From UBA7330 sp965243485 (GTDB taxonomy: Bacteria; Bacteroidota; Bacteroidia; Cytophagales; Cyclobacteriaceae), in the NCBI GenBank assembly GCA_965243485.1, contig CBDEVP010000001.1, positions 186,001 to 250,000 on the forward strand: a DNA stretch of 64,000 nucleotides, in the 5' to 3' direction. Below are positions 36,901 to 43,649 of this stretch, in pieces. Position numbers and translations under genes: made by a program. The notes below the pieces were generated by a model. It did not search any database, had not been told where the DNA came from, and worked only from the letters and a program-made list of their open reading frames with translations. The stretch's first letter is position 1. Every line of letters begins with the position of its first letter.

Positions 36901-37060
36901 TTTCTGCCAGGGTTGGAACCGGATCGGGATCCCCAAATGCATAAGTGTCAATTATGAGTTTTTCTTCTGATATCGTTGCTCGCTGAGCAGAAACCGATAG
37001 AGAAAAATACAATAGACAAACAAAAATGGACCCTATGAAAGGTCTGCTCGGAGATGACAT
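33953..37060 (-). CDS. DUF5107 domain protein with TPR repeats
   Basis: 1035 aa with a Sec signal peptide (FVCLLYFSLSVSAQ). The N-terminal ~420 residues are DUF5107, a galactose-mutarotase-like beta-sandwich: VMVLPEVGGKVWGAIDKTT, RGPWTSGGIEFNFG. From about 470 on there are many TPR motifs (HEGTELKKNRQPIEAMKRFEE, ALVYVKRALSIDTYDAESNF, ALECYGWAARSM). Such proteins are frequent in Bacteroidetes glycan loci and likely bind sugar while TPRs organise partners; no catalytic proof exists. It stands alone on the minus strand, with dgoD divergent to its right. Confidence 0.9.
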   Translation of the reverse strand: MSSPSRPFIGSIFVCLLYFSLSVSAQRATISEEKLIIDTYAFGDPDPVPTLAEKPQIYPYHKFDGYSFDKHPVEWKVVTLENDYIKVMVLPEVGGKVWGAIDKTTNFDFIYLNEVLKFRNIALRGPWTSGGIEFNFGYIGHTPSTSSPVDYQLKENIDGSVSCFVGGLDLPSRTQWRVEVRLEPNKAFFETRVLYFNPTNTSKSYYNWMTAAARTEDQLEFIYPGNQYLSHGGTAYPWYIDDQGRELNIYENNAFGSNISRHVVGTYSDFFGGYYQQDGLGFGHLAPYEEMPGQKLWLWALSRQGGIWEDLLTDTNGQYLEFQAGRMLNQFSGSSSHNPIAKAGFGPHTYDSWTDLWFPVKDIGGMVEASAYGILNVEQKNRELIIGLQSLVSGEPEIQVLQEGSIVYRAKKSMSPNKTLLETVTLPVDEPFEVRVSGYDLSFSSSGPALLDRSFESFVLEEKTASILYHEGTELKKNRQPIEAMKRFEEVLGEDPYHIRALSSMSEILLQQGRYEEALVYVKRALSIDTYDAESNFIAAAIYQSMGDEINALECYGWAARSMEFRSAAYMEMGGLYLKRSELEKAKNYLRKSLGFNADNLQAKHLLAIAWRKSDEMQAARELLDEIIETDPLNHLANYELDLINGKGLTFGQKIQSEFKYQSFLEMALWYDRYGMQTEARQILDEAPDYALILLWRAYLHRANTDESSSLVNSLLNSSAEYVFPYRPETLQPLIWLVSETSHWKARYFLGLNYWALHQLNKASEYFDACKNDPDMPAFYIARSQLTKLMTDKESFDDLEYALKLDKKQWRSWNYLIKAYLDERQYDKAVSYGKTAIKRFPESYELKLKLVEAYLYTGDHRSAVSLLNNTHVLPFEGASKGRQLYEQALLFSAIESYESKKYRQAIQQLEKARGWPEELGVGKPYDPDDRLEDYLHAMSLKAMKEEGAGEYEDKVVQYTREHFRGGYRDILGLLLMEPEKADELISSITQDSGNKSQQWVMEAYQGDASQAADLAKAFEGDLYFDIVEKLSSLSE

Positions 37061-37107
37061 GATGATTTTTTCTTTAATATTATTTCGAAATATACAGAAT
37101 ATAGATC

Positions 37108-37299
37108 TCAGGTATGGAAAGTTTGTAATATCAGGTGTGAGTCCAATTCCTCAGGTTTCTTCTTCCACCACGACAGTACTTTCCGTTCCCCTGGGTGAGC
37201 CATCCCCTGAGCCCCTTCGAGTGCGACCATTCTCTTTGGACGAAAATTGGTGATAAAAGCAGTCGCAGCCGAGCGATTGAGGTGAATTGTGATCAGGTG
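37108..37299 (-). pseudogene. C-terminal relic of a phytanoyl-CoA dioxygenase paralogue
   Basis: On the minus strand this stretch reads AFITNFRPKRMVALEGAQGM followed by AHPGERKVLSWWKKK and a stop at 37,108-37,110. The intact dioxygenase gene at 39,641-40,387 ends AFITNFRPKEMVKLERAQGM DHTGERKVRS. The two are clearly homologous in protein and DNA. Everything upstream of the relic (over 180 codons, including the iron site) is gone; a stop in frame at 37,300-37,302 blocks any longer product. Confidence 0.82.
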
Positions 37300-37306
37300 C
37301 TATCAC

Positions 37307-37335
37307 CTTTTCCAAAGTTTCCAGCTTTGGAAAAG
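37307..37335. repeat. Hairpin upstream of the galactonate dehydratase-like gene
   Basis: CTTTTCCAAAG (37,307-37,317) is perfectly complementary to CTTTGGAAAAG (37,325-37,335), loop of seven. It lies about 90 bases before the next plus-strand start. It could be an operator, a leader hairpin or a degenerate terminator of the relic gene. Confidence 0.5.
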
Positions 37336-37422
37336 TGAATCTCTAAATTTTCCCGTTCCTTCTCTTTTCAAGGCCGAATCACTATCTTGAAACCAACATA
37401 GTACTGTCAAATCCGCACAGCA

Positions 37423-38640
37423 ATGAATATCATTAAGTCAAGACGCAAATTTTTCAAAAACGCAACTGCTTCGGTCGCAGCCGGCTCCCTTGGACTAAAT
37501 AGCCTAGGTGCGGAAACCAGGAAGGACAACACAAGTGCTCCAATTGACCCGGGTGATCCTATCAAGGTGACAAAACTTGAGACTTTTGTACTCAAAAATT
37601 CATGGGTCTTTGTGAAAATATCAACGGATGCCGGTATTGTAGGCTGGGGAGAAATGCTCAAGGATGACGCTAAAGCCTGCGCAGCCGGAGCCATGGAAGT
37701 TGCAGATTACCTGGTGGGCAAAGATCCGAGACCGGTGGTCCAGCACTGGCAGGCCATTCATAGAGGCTCATTTTATAAGGGAGGGCCCATCAAAACAGCC
37801 ATTCTTTCAGGAATCGATCAGGCCCTGTGGGACATCACAGGGAAATGTTATGGCGTGCCGGTCTATAAATTATTAGGGGGACCTACCCGGGAAAGGGCAT
37901 TTGTCTATGGCACGCCCAATGAAAAGACCGGTGTAAAAGCGATGAAAGTGGGTCCACAAGCCAGCAGAAAAGCATTTAAGTATACCGAAGGGAAAATGTT
38001 TGTGGAAGAGGTGGTAGAGCGATTTGCAGCCCTGCAAAAACAATATCCGGGGGTAGATATCGGGCTCGATTTCCACGGGGCCGTTCAACCAACTACGGCC
38101 AGCCTACTCATCAAGGCACTTGAACCGCTCCAGCCGTGGTTTTATGAAGAAATCATTCAGCCGCTGAATGTAGATGTGATGGCTGAGCTGGCAAGGAAAA
38201 CCCACATCCCGATTGCCACCGGTGAGCGAATTTTTACCAAATGGGGATTCAGGGAGATCCTGGAAAAAAACGCGGCCATGATCCTGCAACCGGATGTGAA
38301 TTATGCGGGAGGTATCACTGAACTGCGACTGATCGCAGGAATGGCAGAAGCTTATTATGCCCCTCTGGCCCCTCATAACCCGAATGGTCCCTGTTCACTG
38401 GCTGCCAGCCTGCAGGTAGCTGCCTGCATCCCAAACTTTATGGTTCAGGAAAGAGGGGACAGGGAACATGAACTTTTAGCAAAACCCTTACCCCCAGTAG
38501 TGGATGGCTACCGGCCCATCCCTACCGATCCCGGGCTGGGCATCACCATCGACGAAGATAAGCTCATGGATGAAGTAGGTGAACCAAGAGAATACCGAAC
38601 TCAATACGATCCGGATGACGGATCGGTGGTAGACTGGTAG
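37423..38640 (+). CDS. dgoD: Exported enolase-superfamily dehydratase, D-galactonate dehydratase type
   Basis: 405 aa, about 20-25 longer than standard DgoD because of a twin-arginine leader (SRRKFFKNATASVAAGSLG). The enolase fold is clear: VGWGEMLKD, KLLGGPTRER, a metal-ligand region DIGLDFHGAV, ATGERIFTKW and LAPHNPNGPCSLAAS, as in galactonate dehydratase. The family converts D-galactonate to 2-keto-3-deoxy-D-galactonate. Galactonate dehydratases are normally cytoplasmic, so the leader is unusual; other enzymes nearby show the same trend. The exact substrate is inferred from similarity and could be another sugar acid. It is monocistronic, with a hairpin downstream. Confidence 0.85.
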   Translation: MNIIKSRRKFFKNATASVAAGSLGLNSLGAETRKDNTSAPIDPGDPIKVTKLETFVLKNSWVFVKISTDAGIVGWGEMLKDDAKACAAGAMEVADYLVGKDPRPVVQHWQAIHRGSFYKGGPIKTAILSGIDQALWDITGKCYGVPVYKLLGGPTRERAFVYGTPNEKTGVKAMKVGPQASRKAFKYTEGKMFVEEVVERFAALQKQYPGVDIGLDFHGAVQPTTASLLIKALEPLQPWFYEEIIQPLNVDVMAELARKTHIPIATGERIFTKWGFREILEKNAAMILQPDVNYAGGITELRLIAGMAEAYYAPLAPHNPNGPCSLAASLQVAACIPNFMVQERGDREHELLAKPLPPVVDGYRPIPTDPGLGITIDEDKLMDEVGEPREYRTQYDPDDGSVVDW

Positions 38641-38670
38641 TTTTTTGATGCTGAACTCAGCTTCAGATAA

Positions 38671-38706
38671 CAGCTTATCGTCGGTGACAACTCCGACAAT
38701 AAGCTG
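38671..38706. terminator. Hairpin downstream of the galactonate dehydratase-like gene
   Basis: CAGCTTATCGTCGG (38,671-38,684) pairs with CCGACAATAAGCTG (38,693-38,706) with a single mismatch and an 8-base loop. It starts 31 bases after the stop codon. A T run is lacking, so it may be a weak or processing-type terminator. Confidence 0.55.
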
Positions 38707-38899
38707 AAAAGTTAAATAAGCTAAATTTCCTTAAAGTCGTTCAATCGACTGGCTACGCCAAAGGATCTCTATCATCCCGGCCGGCTGCCTGGCGCAAAAG
38801 CAAACTTCATCACCAGGTTTGTTTAATAAAATTAAAAAAAAATTAAACAATTGATTTACACAAAACATTATCGCCCTAGTAATCAACAATCACAATATT

Positions 38900-39511
38900 A
38901 TGAAAAAGTCAAAAATACTCGCTCCTAAAGTTTTGGGGTATCTATTGTCCCTGTCAGTTATCGCTATTTTTAGTACCTCCTGCCAGGAAGATCCATTGGA
39001 ACAGGATATGGTCATCAATGCTGAAAGCAAAGCCAACAACGCTGCAGCCAGTGCAGGCAAGCCCGGAGATGAATCCATTGCAGAGATTGCGATCAATAAC
39101 GAATTCAGTGAGCTTGTTGGAGCTTTATCCTATGTAGATGAGGAACTGGATGCCGGATTGGTGGACCTGTTTCTTAATGGCACAGATCAGTACACTGTTT
39201 TCGCGCCCACAAACGAAGCCTTCAACAACCTCTATGGAGCACTGGGAATAACGGAGATCTCAGATTTGCCGGCAGAGCTTGTACTAGATGTATTGCTTTA
39301 TCATGTTACTGAAGGTAGACGCTCCTCAAACAGTGTGGTACCCAAAAAAGGCACCCGGAAAATTGAAACGCTGCTAGGTGTACCTTTTAATGTTACCCCT
39401 GGTGGAGGCATTAACGCAATTGGAAATACTGCAAACATTGTAGCTGCAAACATATCTGCATCCAATGGGGTGGTTCATGTCATTGATGCTGTGATCCTAC
39501 CAATAGAATGA
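38900..39511 (+). CDS. Fasciclin (FAS1) domain lipoprotein
   Basis: 203 aa. The N-terminus has a long hydrophobic stretch ending in the lipobox SVIAIFSTSC, so the protein is lipid-anchored after Cys33. A FAS1 domain fills residues ~65-203: QYTVFAPTNEAFNNLYGALG is the first signature and ASNGVVHVIDAVILP the second. FAS1 domains mediate adhesion between cells or to surface glycans. The gene is transcribed alone and is followed by a strong terminator. No link to neighbouring enzymes can be proven; surface adhesion or biofilm roles are known for the family. Confidence 0.93.
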   Translation: MKKSKILAPKVLGYLLSLSVIAIFSTSCQEDPLEQDMVINAESKANNAAASAGKPGDESIAEIAINNEFSELVGALSYVDEELDAGLVDLFLNGTDQYTVFAPTNEAFNNLYGALGITEISDLPAELVLDVLLYHVTEGRRSSNSVVPKKGTRKIETLLGVPFNVTPGGGINAIGNTANIVAANISASNGVVHVIDAVILPIE

Positions 39512-39535
39512 AAAAGTTTTAATTGGAATTACGCT

Positions 39536-39566
39536 AAAAGAGGTGATTTATGATCACCTCTTTTTT
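39536..39566. terminator. Strong bidirectional terminator
   Basis: AAAAGAGGTGAT (39,536-39,547) pairs perfectly with ATCACCTCTTTT (39,553-39,564) around TTATG. A T run closes the plus-strand side and an A run the other side, so it can end the fasciclin transcript and the convergent dioxygenase transcript. Confidence 0.85.
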
Positions 39567-39640
39567 GTTAAATACAAAACCCTTCTCTTCCCTGATTCAG
39601 GCATCTCCTGGTTAGAAAGGTTCTTGCCAGCTTAGTTTGC

Positions 39641-40387
39641 TCAGGACCGCACCTTCCGCTCCCCTGTATGATCCATTCCCTGAGCCCTTTCGAGTTTGAC
39701 CATTTCCTTCGGCCGAAAATTAGTGATAAATGCCCGACGTCTAGTTGCGGTGCTGTTACCACGACTATAGTGGGCCGTGCCTCCGTGGTGCAACACACAA
39801 TCTCCCGGCGCCAATGGGACGGCAACCCCTTCTTTTTCTTCAGCATCACACACTAATGCTCCTCCACCCTTCCCGGCGGGATGGTGAGACCGCATGGGAA
39901 GCTTATGGGTGCCCGGGATATACCACATACATCCATTTTCAACTTTTGCCTCGTCCAGGGATACCCAGCAACTTACGGCCCTTTTATCAGGCATATCGAT
40001 CCAGTAGGCGCAGTCCTGGTGCCAGGGTGTTGGGGTATCTGAAAACGGCGCCTTGTCAATGAGCATATCGAAATCGAGGACCATATCTTCACCCAGAAGC
40101 TGACGGGCAATTGCCAAAGTTTTTTCATGAAGCGGTTTTTCTAACAAGTCGGAGAGGATCCTGGAAGGCACCATGATCTGAGTGATCCTTTCAATTGAAC
40201 TCCCTTTTTGATCTTCCACGTGGCTGCCCAGATCTGATCTGTACCGTGAAGCATCTATCCTGTTGTGAAGAAAATCTTCGTAGAGCGACTGGTAGTATGA
40301 AATCTCATCATGGCTAAGTAGACCCGGCACTACCAGGTAGCCCTGATCATCAAAGTCATTTTTCTGCAAATCAGTAATCTTCAACAT
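39641..40387 (-). CDS. Phytanoyl-CoA dioxygenase (PhyH) family protein
   Basis: 248 aa from ATG 40,387 (preceded by AAGGG); another ATG 6 codons upstream is possible. It is a Fe(II)/2-oxoglutarate oxygenase: the HxD motif is in TPWHQDCAYW and the distal His in LHHGGTAHYSRG, with the Arg about ten residues later (TRRRAFITNF) to hold oxoglutarate. The family hydroxylates diverse small molecules; substrate unknown. No signal peptide, so it is cytoplasmic. A relic of a second copy lies at 37,108-37,299. It is transcribed from its own promoter towards the terminator at 39,536. Confidence 0.92.
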   Translation of the reverse strand: MLKITDLQKNDFDDQGYLVVPGLLSHDEISYYQSLYEDFLHNRIDASRYRSDLGSHVEDQKGSSIERITQIMVPSRILSDLLEKPLHEKTLAIARQLLGEDMVLDFDMLIDKAPFSDTPTPWHQDCAYWIDMPDKRAVSCWVSLDEAKVENGCMWYIPGTHKLPMRSHHPAGKGGGALVCDAEEKEGVAVPLAPGDCVLHHGGTAHYSRGNSTATRRRAFITNFRPKEMVKLERAQGMDHTGERKVRS

Positions 40388-40478
40388 ACAACCCTTTTTG
40401 ACCATTAAGGTATTAAAGAAATCGAGCAGAATTCACTCATGGATCTTCATTTCTTAAATGTTCTAAATCATTTGATAC

Positions 40479-40661
40479 CTACCAATACATATTTTTTAAG
40501 ACAGCAAAAATGATCAGGTAAAACAAGATCCCCACGATAATATTCATTTGAAAAAACTCATCTCTCAAATAATGTCTTATGTGACTTTTTGGGAAAATTA
40601 CGAGCCATCGAACGGTTGCACCTGTAACAAGAATAATGAGTGAAAGAAGGCGTCCTGGCAT
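40479..40661 (-). CDS. Small two-helix membrane protein
   Basis: 60 aa, nearly all hydrophobic: helix 1 LLSLIILVTGATVRWLVIF, a short charged loop (PKSHIRHYLRDEFFQ) and helix 2 IIVGILFYLIIFAVLK. The ATG is one base after the stop of the enolase-superfamily gene, so it is probably translated with it. No family is recognised. Start-stop coupling and clean two-helix topology argue that it is real, but 60 codons can occur by chance. Confidence 0.5.
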   Translation of the reverse strand: MPGRLLSLIILVTGATVRWLVIFPKSHIRHYLRDEFFQMNIIVGILFYLIIFAVLKNMYW

Positions 40662-40662
40662 T

Positions 40663-41772
40663 CTACAGCTGGTTATACTTCTTGAAAGCTTCCGGCTTTG
40701 GCGTAGTCCCCGCCCCTGGTTTCTCCGGCCGGATCACCCTCCCGTCTTTCACATTTACAGGGTCGGTAAAAGCATCTTTGATCCAGGGGATATATTCCAT
40801 GATCATGCAGGATTGATGTGCAAAACCGAGGTGTGTATGGATCTGGCTCATCTCTCCGGCATGCGGGGCAACAGGCAGCCTGGCTCCAAGGGCCATTTCG
40901 GCTACCGTCAAAAACTCGGTGATACCTCCTAACCGGGTCACGTCCGGCTGAATGTAATGAACGGCACCAGCATCGATAAACTGCCGGAAAGCGTCCGAAT
41001 GATATAACAATTCTCCCAGCGCAATCGGGATTGAGGTATGTTTTGCCAGTTCGGCATGGCCCTTTACGTCATCATGCCAGAGTGGTTCCTCAAGCCAAAA
41101 AATATCATATTTTTCCACCCGGTCGCAAAACCGGATACACGTGGGTAGGTCCCATTTCCCATTGGCATCTATGGCCAGCGTGATGTCTTTCCCGATGGCT
41201 TCCCTCACCAGACGGATCCGCTCCACGTCTCGTCCCGGGTCTTCCGAACCGACCTTGATCTTAATGCTTCGAAAGCCATCTTCTTTGATGGTTTTCAATA
41301 TACCATCGACAAGTTGTCCGTCAGGGATGGACAGCCATCCGACATCGGTGTTGTAACCCCTCACTTCCTTTTTATTTCCACCTAGCAACTCCCAAAGCGG
41401 AACCTGCTGACTTTTGGCTTTCAGATCCCAAAGGGCGATATCCACCGCTCCAAGGGCCATCTGGGTGATACCTGCTCGGCCTACCCACATCATCGGGGGG
41501 TTCCTGTTAAGTTTATACCAAAGATGATTGATATGTCGTGGATCTTCCCCGATAAGCAAAGGTGCATAGCAATCTCCGATACAGGAGGTGATCAATTTAT
41601 CCGCCGGAAGGTGGGCATGTGTACCAGAGAATCCATAACCTTCCAGGCCCTCATCTGTCGTGATCTTTGTGCCAACCACTCCCCAGTGGCTGATGCGATG
41701 AGTACTGTCTGCGATGTGGCTGCCAGTAACTGGAATGTGAAGGATAAATGGGGTGACCTGGGTAATTTTCAT
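40663..41772 (-). CDS. Mandelate racemase/muconate lactonising (enolase) superfamily enzyme
   Basis: 369 aa from ATG 41,772 (a longer frame adds 20 unlikely residues). Catalytic signatures: SIKIKVG (Lys-x-Lys base), metal ligands in AIDANGKW, EEPLW and GELLY, and the His acid/base in VAPHAGEMSQ. This matches acid-sugar dehydratases or epimerases of the enolase superfamily. No export signal, unlike the galactonate dehydratase-like gene at 37,423. The sugar acid is not identifiable from sequence. It is next to the small membrane protein and upstream of a decayed toxin gene; whether it belongs to the neighbouring amino-sugar module is uncertain. Confidence 0.88.
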   Translation of the reverse strand: MKITQVTPFILHIPVTGSHIADSTHRISHWGVVGTKITTDEGLEGYGFSGTHAHLPADKLITSCIGDCYAPLLIGEDPRHINHLWYKLNRNPPMMWVGRAGITQMALGAVDIALWDLKAKSQQVPLWELLGGNKKEVRGYNTDVGWLSIPDGQLVDGILKTIKEDGFRSIKIKVGSEDPGRDVERIRLVREAIGKDITLAIDANGKWDLPTCIRFCDRVEKYDIFWLEEPLWHDDVKGHAELAKHTSIPIALGELLYHSDAFRQFIDAGAVHYIQPDVTRLGGITEFLTVAEMALGARLPVAPHAGEMSQIHTHLGFAHQSCMIMEYIPWIKDAFTDPVNVKDGRVIRPEKPGAGTTPKPEAFKKYNQL

Positions 41773-41907
41773 TGAGTAGACTTTTAAAATCTCTATGGAA
41801 ATTAAAGATAAGGAAGATTTCGAAGAGAACATCTGCCCGGAGAATTAACTTCCGTGCAAATATTGTAGTGTCAGGCCACGGAGAAACCCAGTGCTGGATA
41901 TAAGCAA

Positions 41908-42213
41908 CTAACCTTTCATTTTTTCGGGATCATCGCGACTATCGAAAAAATCCACAACATAAATAGTGTTTCCCTCCACGCGATAAATAATTTTAAAATT
42001 CCCTTTAATTAACCTTCGGTAACCCTTTCTAAGTTTAATAAGATAAGGTTCATACTGACCTAAAAATGGATGCTTGGATAAATTTTTTGCAGTTAAGATC
42101 AGCTCATTTTTAATTTCGACTACTTTATCCAGTGTAATTCAAGGTCTTCCAGATAGAATCGCAAAGAACTTTCCAGTCGTTCTAAGGATTGATCAGTAAG
42201 GATACTTTCAAAA
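41908..42213 (-). pseudogene. ParE/RelE-type toxin gene with frameshift(s)
   Basis: Directly downstream of an intact antitoxin gene, one frame reads ILTDQSLERLESSLRFYLED and stops at a TAG. The adjacent frame then continues LDKVVEIKNELILTAKNLSK, GQYEPYLIKLRKGYRRLIKG and IYRVEGNTIYVVDFFDSRDD to a stop at 41,908-41,910. Joined, these make a normal ~98 aa ParE/RelE toxin. At least one base change (around 42,130) breaks it, and the start is also out of frame. Loss of the toxin makes the module harmless unless this is a sequencing error. Confidence 0.82.
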
Positions 42214-42435
42214 ACCTAATTTTTTATTAAGCCGAACCTCCGCTTCCTCGAAAGTAAAAACCCTTCCTTTCCGAATATCACGCTCAGATTTCAGCACCCG
42301 TGATATCATTTCATTTTCGATTGACGCCTCCATGCTCTCACGTTCAAACAATGCTTTCATATCTTCAAGAAAGCCGAGATCCGTTTCCTGATCTATCAGA
42401 GACTTCAATTCTGTCTTAATCTCACTCTTATTCAT
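42208..42435 (-). CDS. Putative antitoxin of a ParE/RelE-type module
   Basis: 75 aa. Acidic and helical: IKTELKSLIDQETDLGFLED then RVLKSERDIRKGRVFTFEEA. Small proteins of this kind in Bacteroidetes lie just before ParE-like toxin genes and bind the toxin with their C-terminus. The last codons overlap the start region of the frameshifted toxin gene. It appears intact while its partner is broken, so it may be a relic or act against a homologous toxin elsewhere. Confidence 0.7.
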   Translation of the reverse strand: MNKSEIKTELKSLIDQETDLGFLEDMKALFERESMEASIENEMISRVLKSERDIRKGRVFTFEEAEVRLNKKLGF

Positions 42436-42511
42436 TGCTCTACTAAACTGACGAATTATTCATAGAAATGATTAACGTTTCAGAACCCCAAGGCCCAAAA
42501 ATCCGTGAATA

Positions 42512-43567
42512 TTATAAGCTTTTCAGGATATCTACAACAGCCTTCCCACATTCCTCCGTGTTTGCCTTACCACCCATATCACGAGTCAAAGCGACCTTTT
42601 CCCTGATGGAGATCTCCATCGCCTTCATGATCATATCAGCCGCTTCCTGATGACCCAAATTTTCCAGCATCATGGCTCCTGCCCAGATTGCTCCAATGGG
42701 ATTGGCAATCCCTTTTCCTGCAATGTCCGGTGCGGAGCCATGCACCGGTTCGAACATGGATGGGAATTCTTTTTCGGGATTGATATTTCCCGAGGCGGCA
42801 ATCCCTATGGTACCCGCGACTGCCGGTCCGAGATCGGAAAGGATATCACCAAAAAGATTTGATCCTACCACCACATCAAACCAGTCCGGATGCAAGACGA
42901 AATTAGCCGTTAAGATATCAATGTGATACTTATCGGTCCTGATCTCAGGATACTGCTTTGCCAATGTCTCAAAACGCTCATCCCAGAAAGGCATGGTATG
43001 GATGATCCCGTTAGATTTGGTAGCGGAGGTTAGTTTTTTCCTTCTCTTCCCAGCCAGCTCAAAGGCATAGTGCATCACGCGGTCCACGCCTTTGCGGGTA
43101 AATATGCTTTCCTGGCTGACCGTTTCCATCTCGGTACCTGCATAGATCCTTCCCCCGATTTCAGAATACTCACCCTCATTGTTTTCCCTTACAATGACCA
43201 TGTCAATGTCTTTTGAGCTACGATTGGCCAGTGGCGAGCTGATCCCATCAAAAAGCCGGACAGGCCGCAGACAGATGTACTGCCGGAAATGCCTCCTTAT
43301 AGGGATCAGTAAACCCCACAAAGAAATGTGATCCGGTACTCCCGGAAAGCCCACTGCCCCCAGGTAAATGGATTCATAATCCGAAAGTATTTTGAGGCCA
43401 TTTTTTGGCATCATGAGGCCGGTACGTTTATACTCCTCGCAGCTCCAGTCAAACTGGTCCCACTCAAGGGAGAAGTCGCACTTTTCAGCAACAGCCTCCA
43501 GCACAGATTGCCCCACGGGGATCACTTCTTTTCCGATCCCGTCTCCGGGAATTACAGCAATTTTCAT
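42512..43567 (-). CDS. Isocitrate/isopropylmalate dehydrogenase family, probable tartrate/D-malate dehydrogenase
   Basis: 351 aa. Beta-decarboxylating dehydrogenase fold: IPGDGIGKEV at the start, RENNEGEYSEIGGR, TKSNGI (catalytic Lys) and the metal-site segment NLFGDILSDLGPA, ending HGSAPDIAGKGIANP. The VRENNEGEYSEIGGRI region is typical of the tartrate/D-malate branch rather than leucine or TCA enzymes. It uses NAD to oxidise and decarboxylate a 2-hydroxy acid in the cytoplasm. It comes 82 bases after the SelA-like gene on the same strand, so it may be the cytoplasmic end of that pathway, but the acid it uses there is unknown. Confidence 0.85.
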   Translation of the reverse strand: MKIAVIPGDGIGKEVIPVGQSVLEAVAEKCDFSLEWDQFDWSCEEYKRTGLMMPKNGLKILSDYESIYLGAVGFPGVPDHISLWGLLIPIRRHFRQYICLRPVRLFDGISSPLANRSSKDIDMVIVRENNEGEYSEIGGRIYAGTEMETVSQESIFTRKGVDRVMHYAFELAGKRRKKLTSATKSNGIIHTMPFWDERFETLAKQYPEIRTDKYHIDILTANFVLHPDWFDVVVGSNLFGDILSDLGPAVAGTIGIAASGNINPEKEFPSMFEPVHGSAPDIAGKGIANPIGAIWAGAMMLENLGHQEAADMIMKAMEISIREKVALTRDMGGKANTEECGKAVVDILKSL

Positions 43568-43649
43568 TTCAATGATGGTGTTTAAAAAAAATGTCAGAAC
43601 CCTGAAAACAAGGCCCTGACAAATATCTGGTTTTAACTTTAGTCAGAAA

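Larger units (their letters stand above)
37061..37422. other. Divergent intergenic region with a gene relic and a hairpin
   Basis: Between the DUF5107 gene and the galactonate dehydratase-like gene. It carries a phytanoyl-CoA dioxygenase relic (37,108-37,299) and a hairpin (37,307-37,335). Promoters for both flanking genes must lie here, but none is distinct. Confidence 0.5.
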
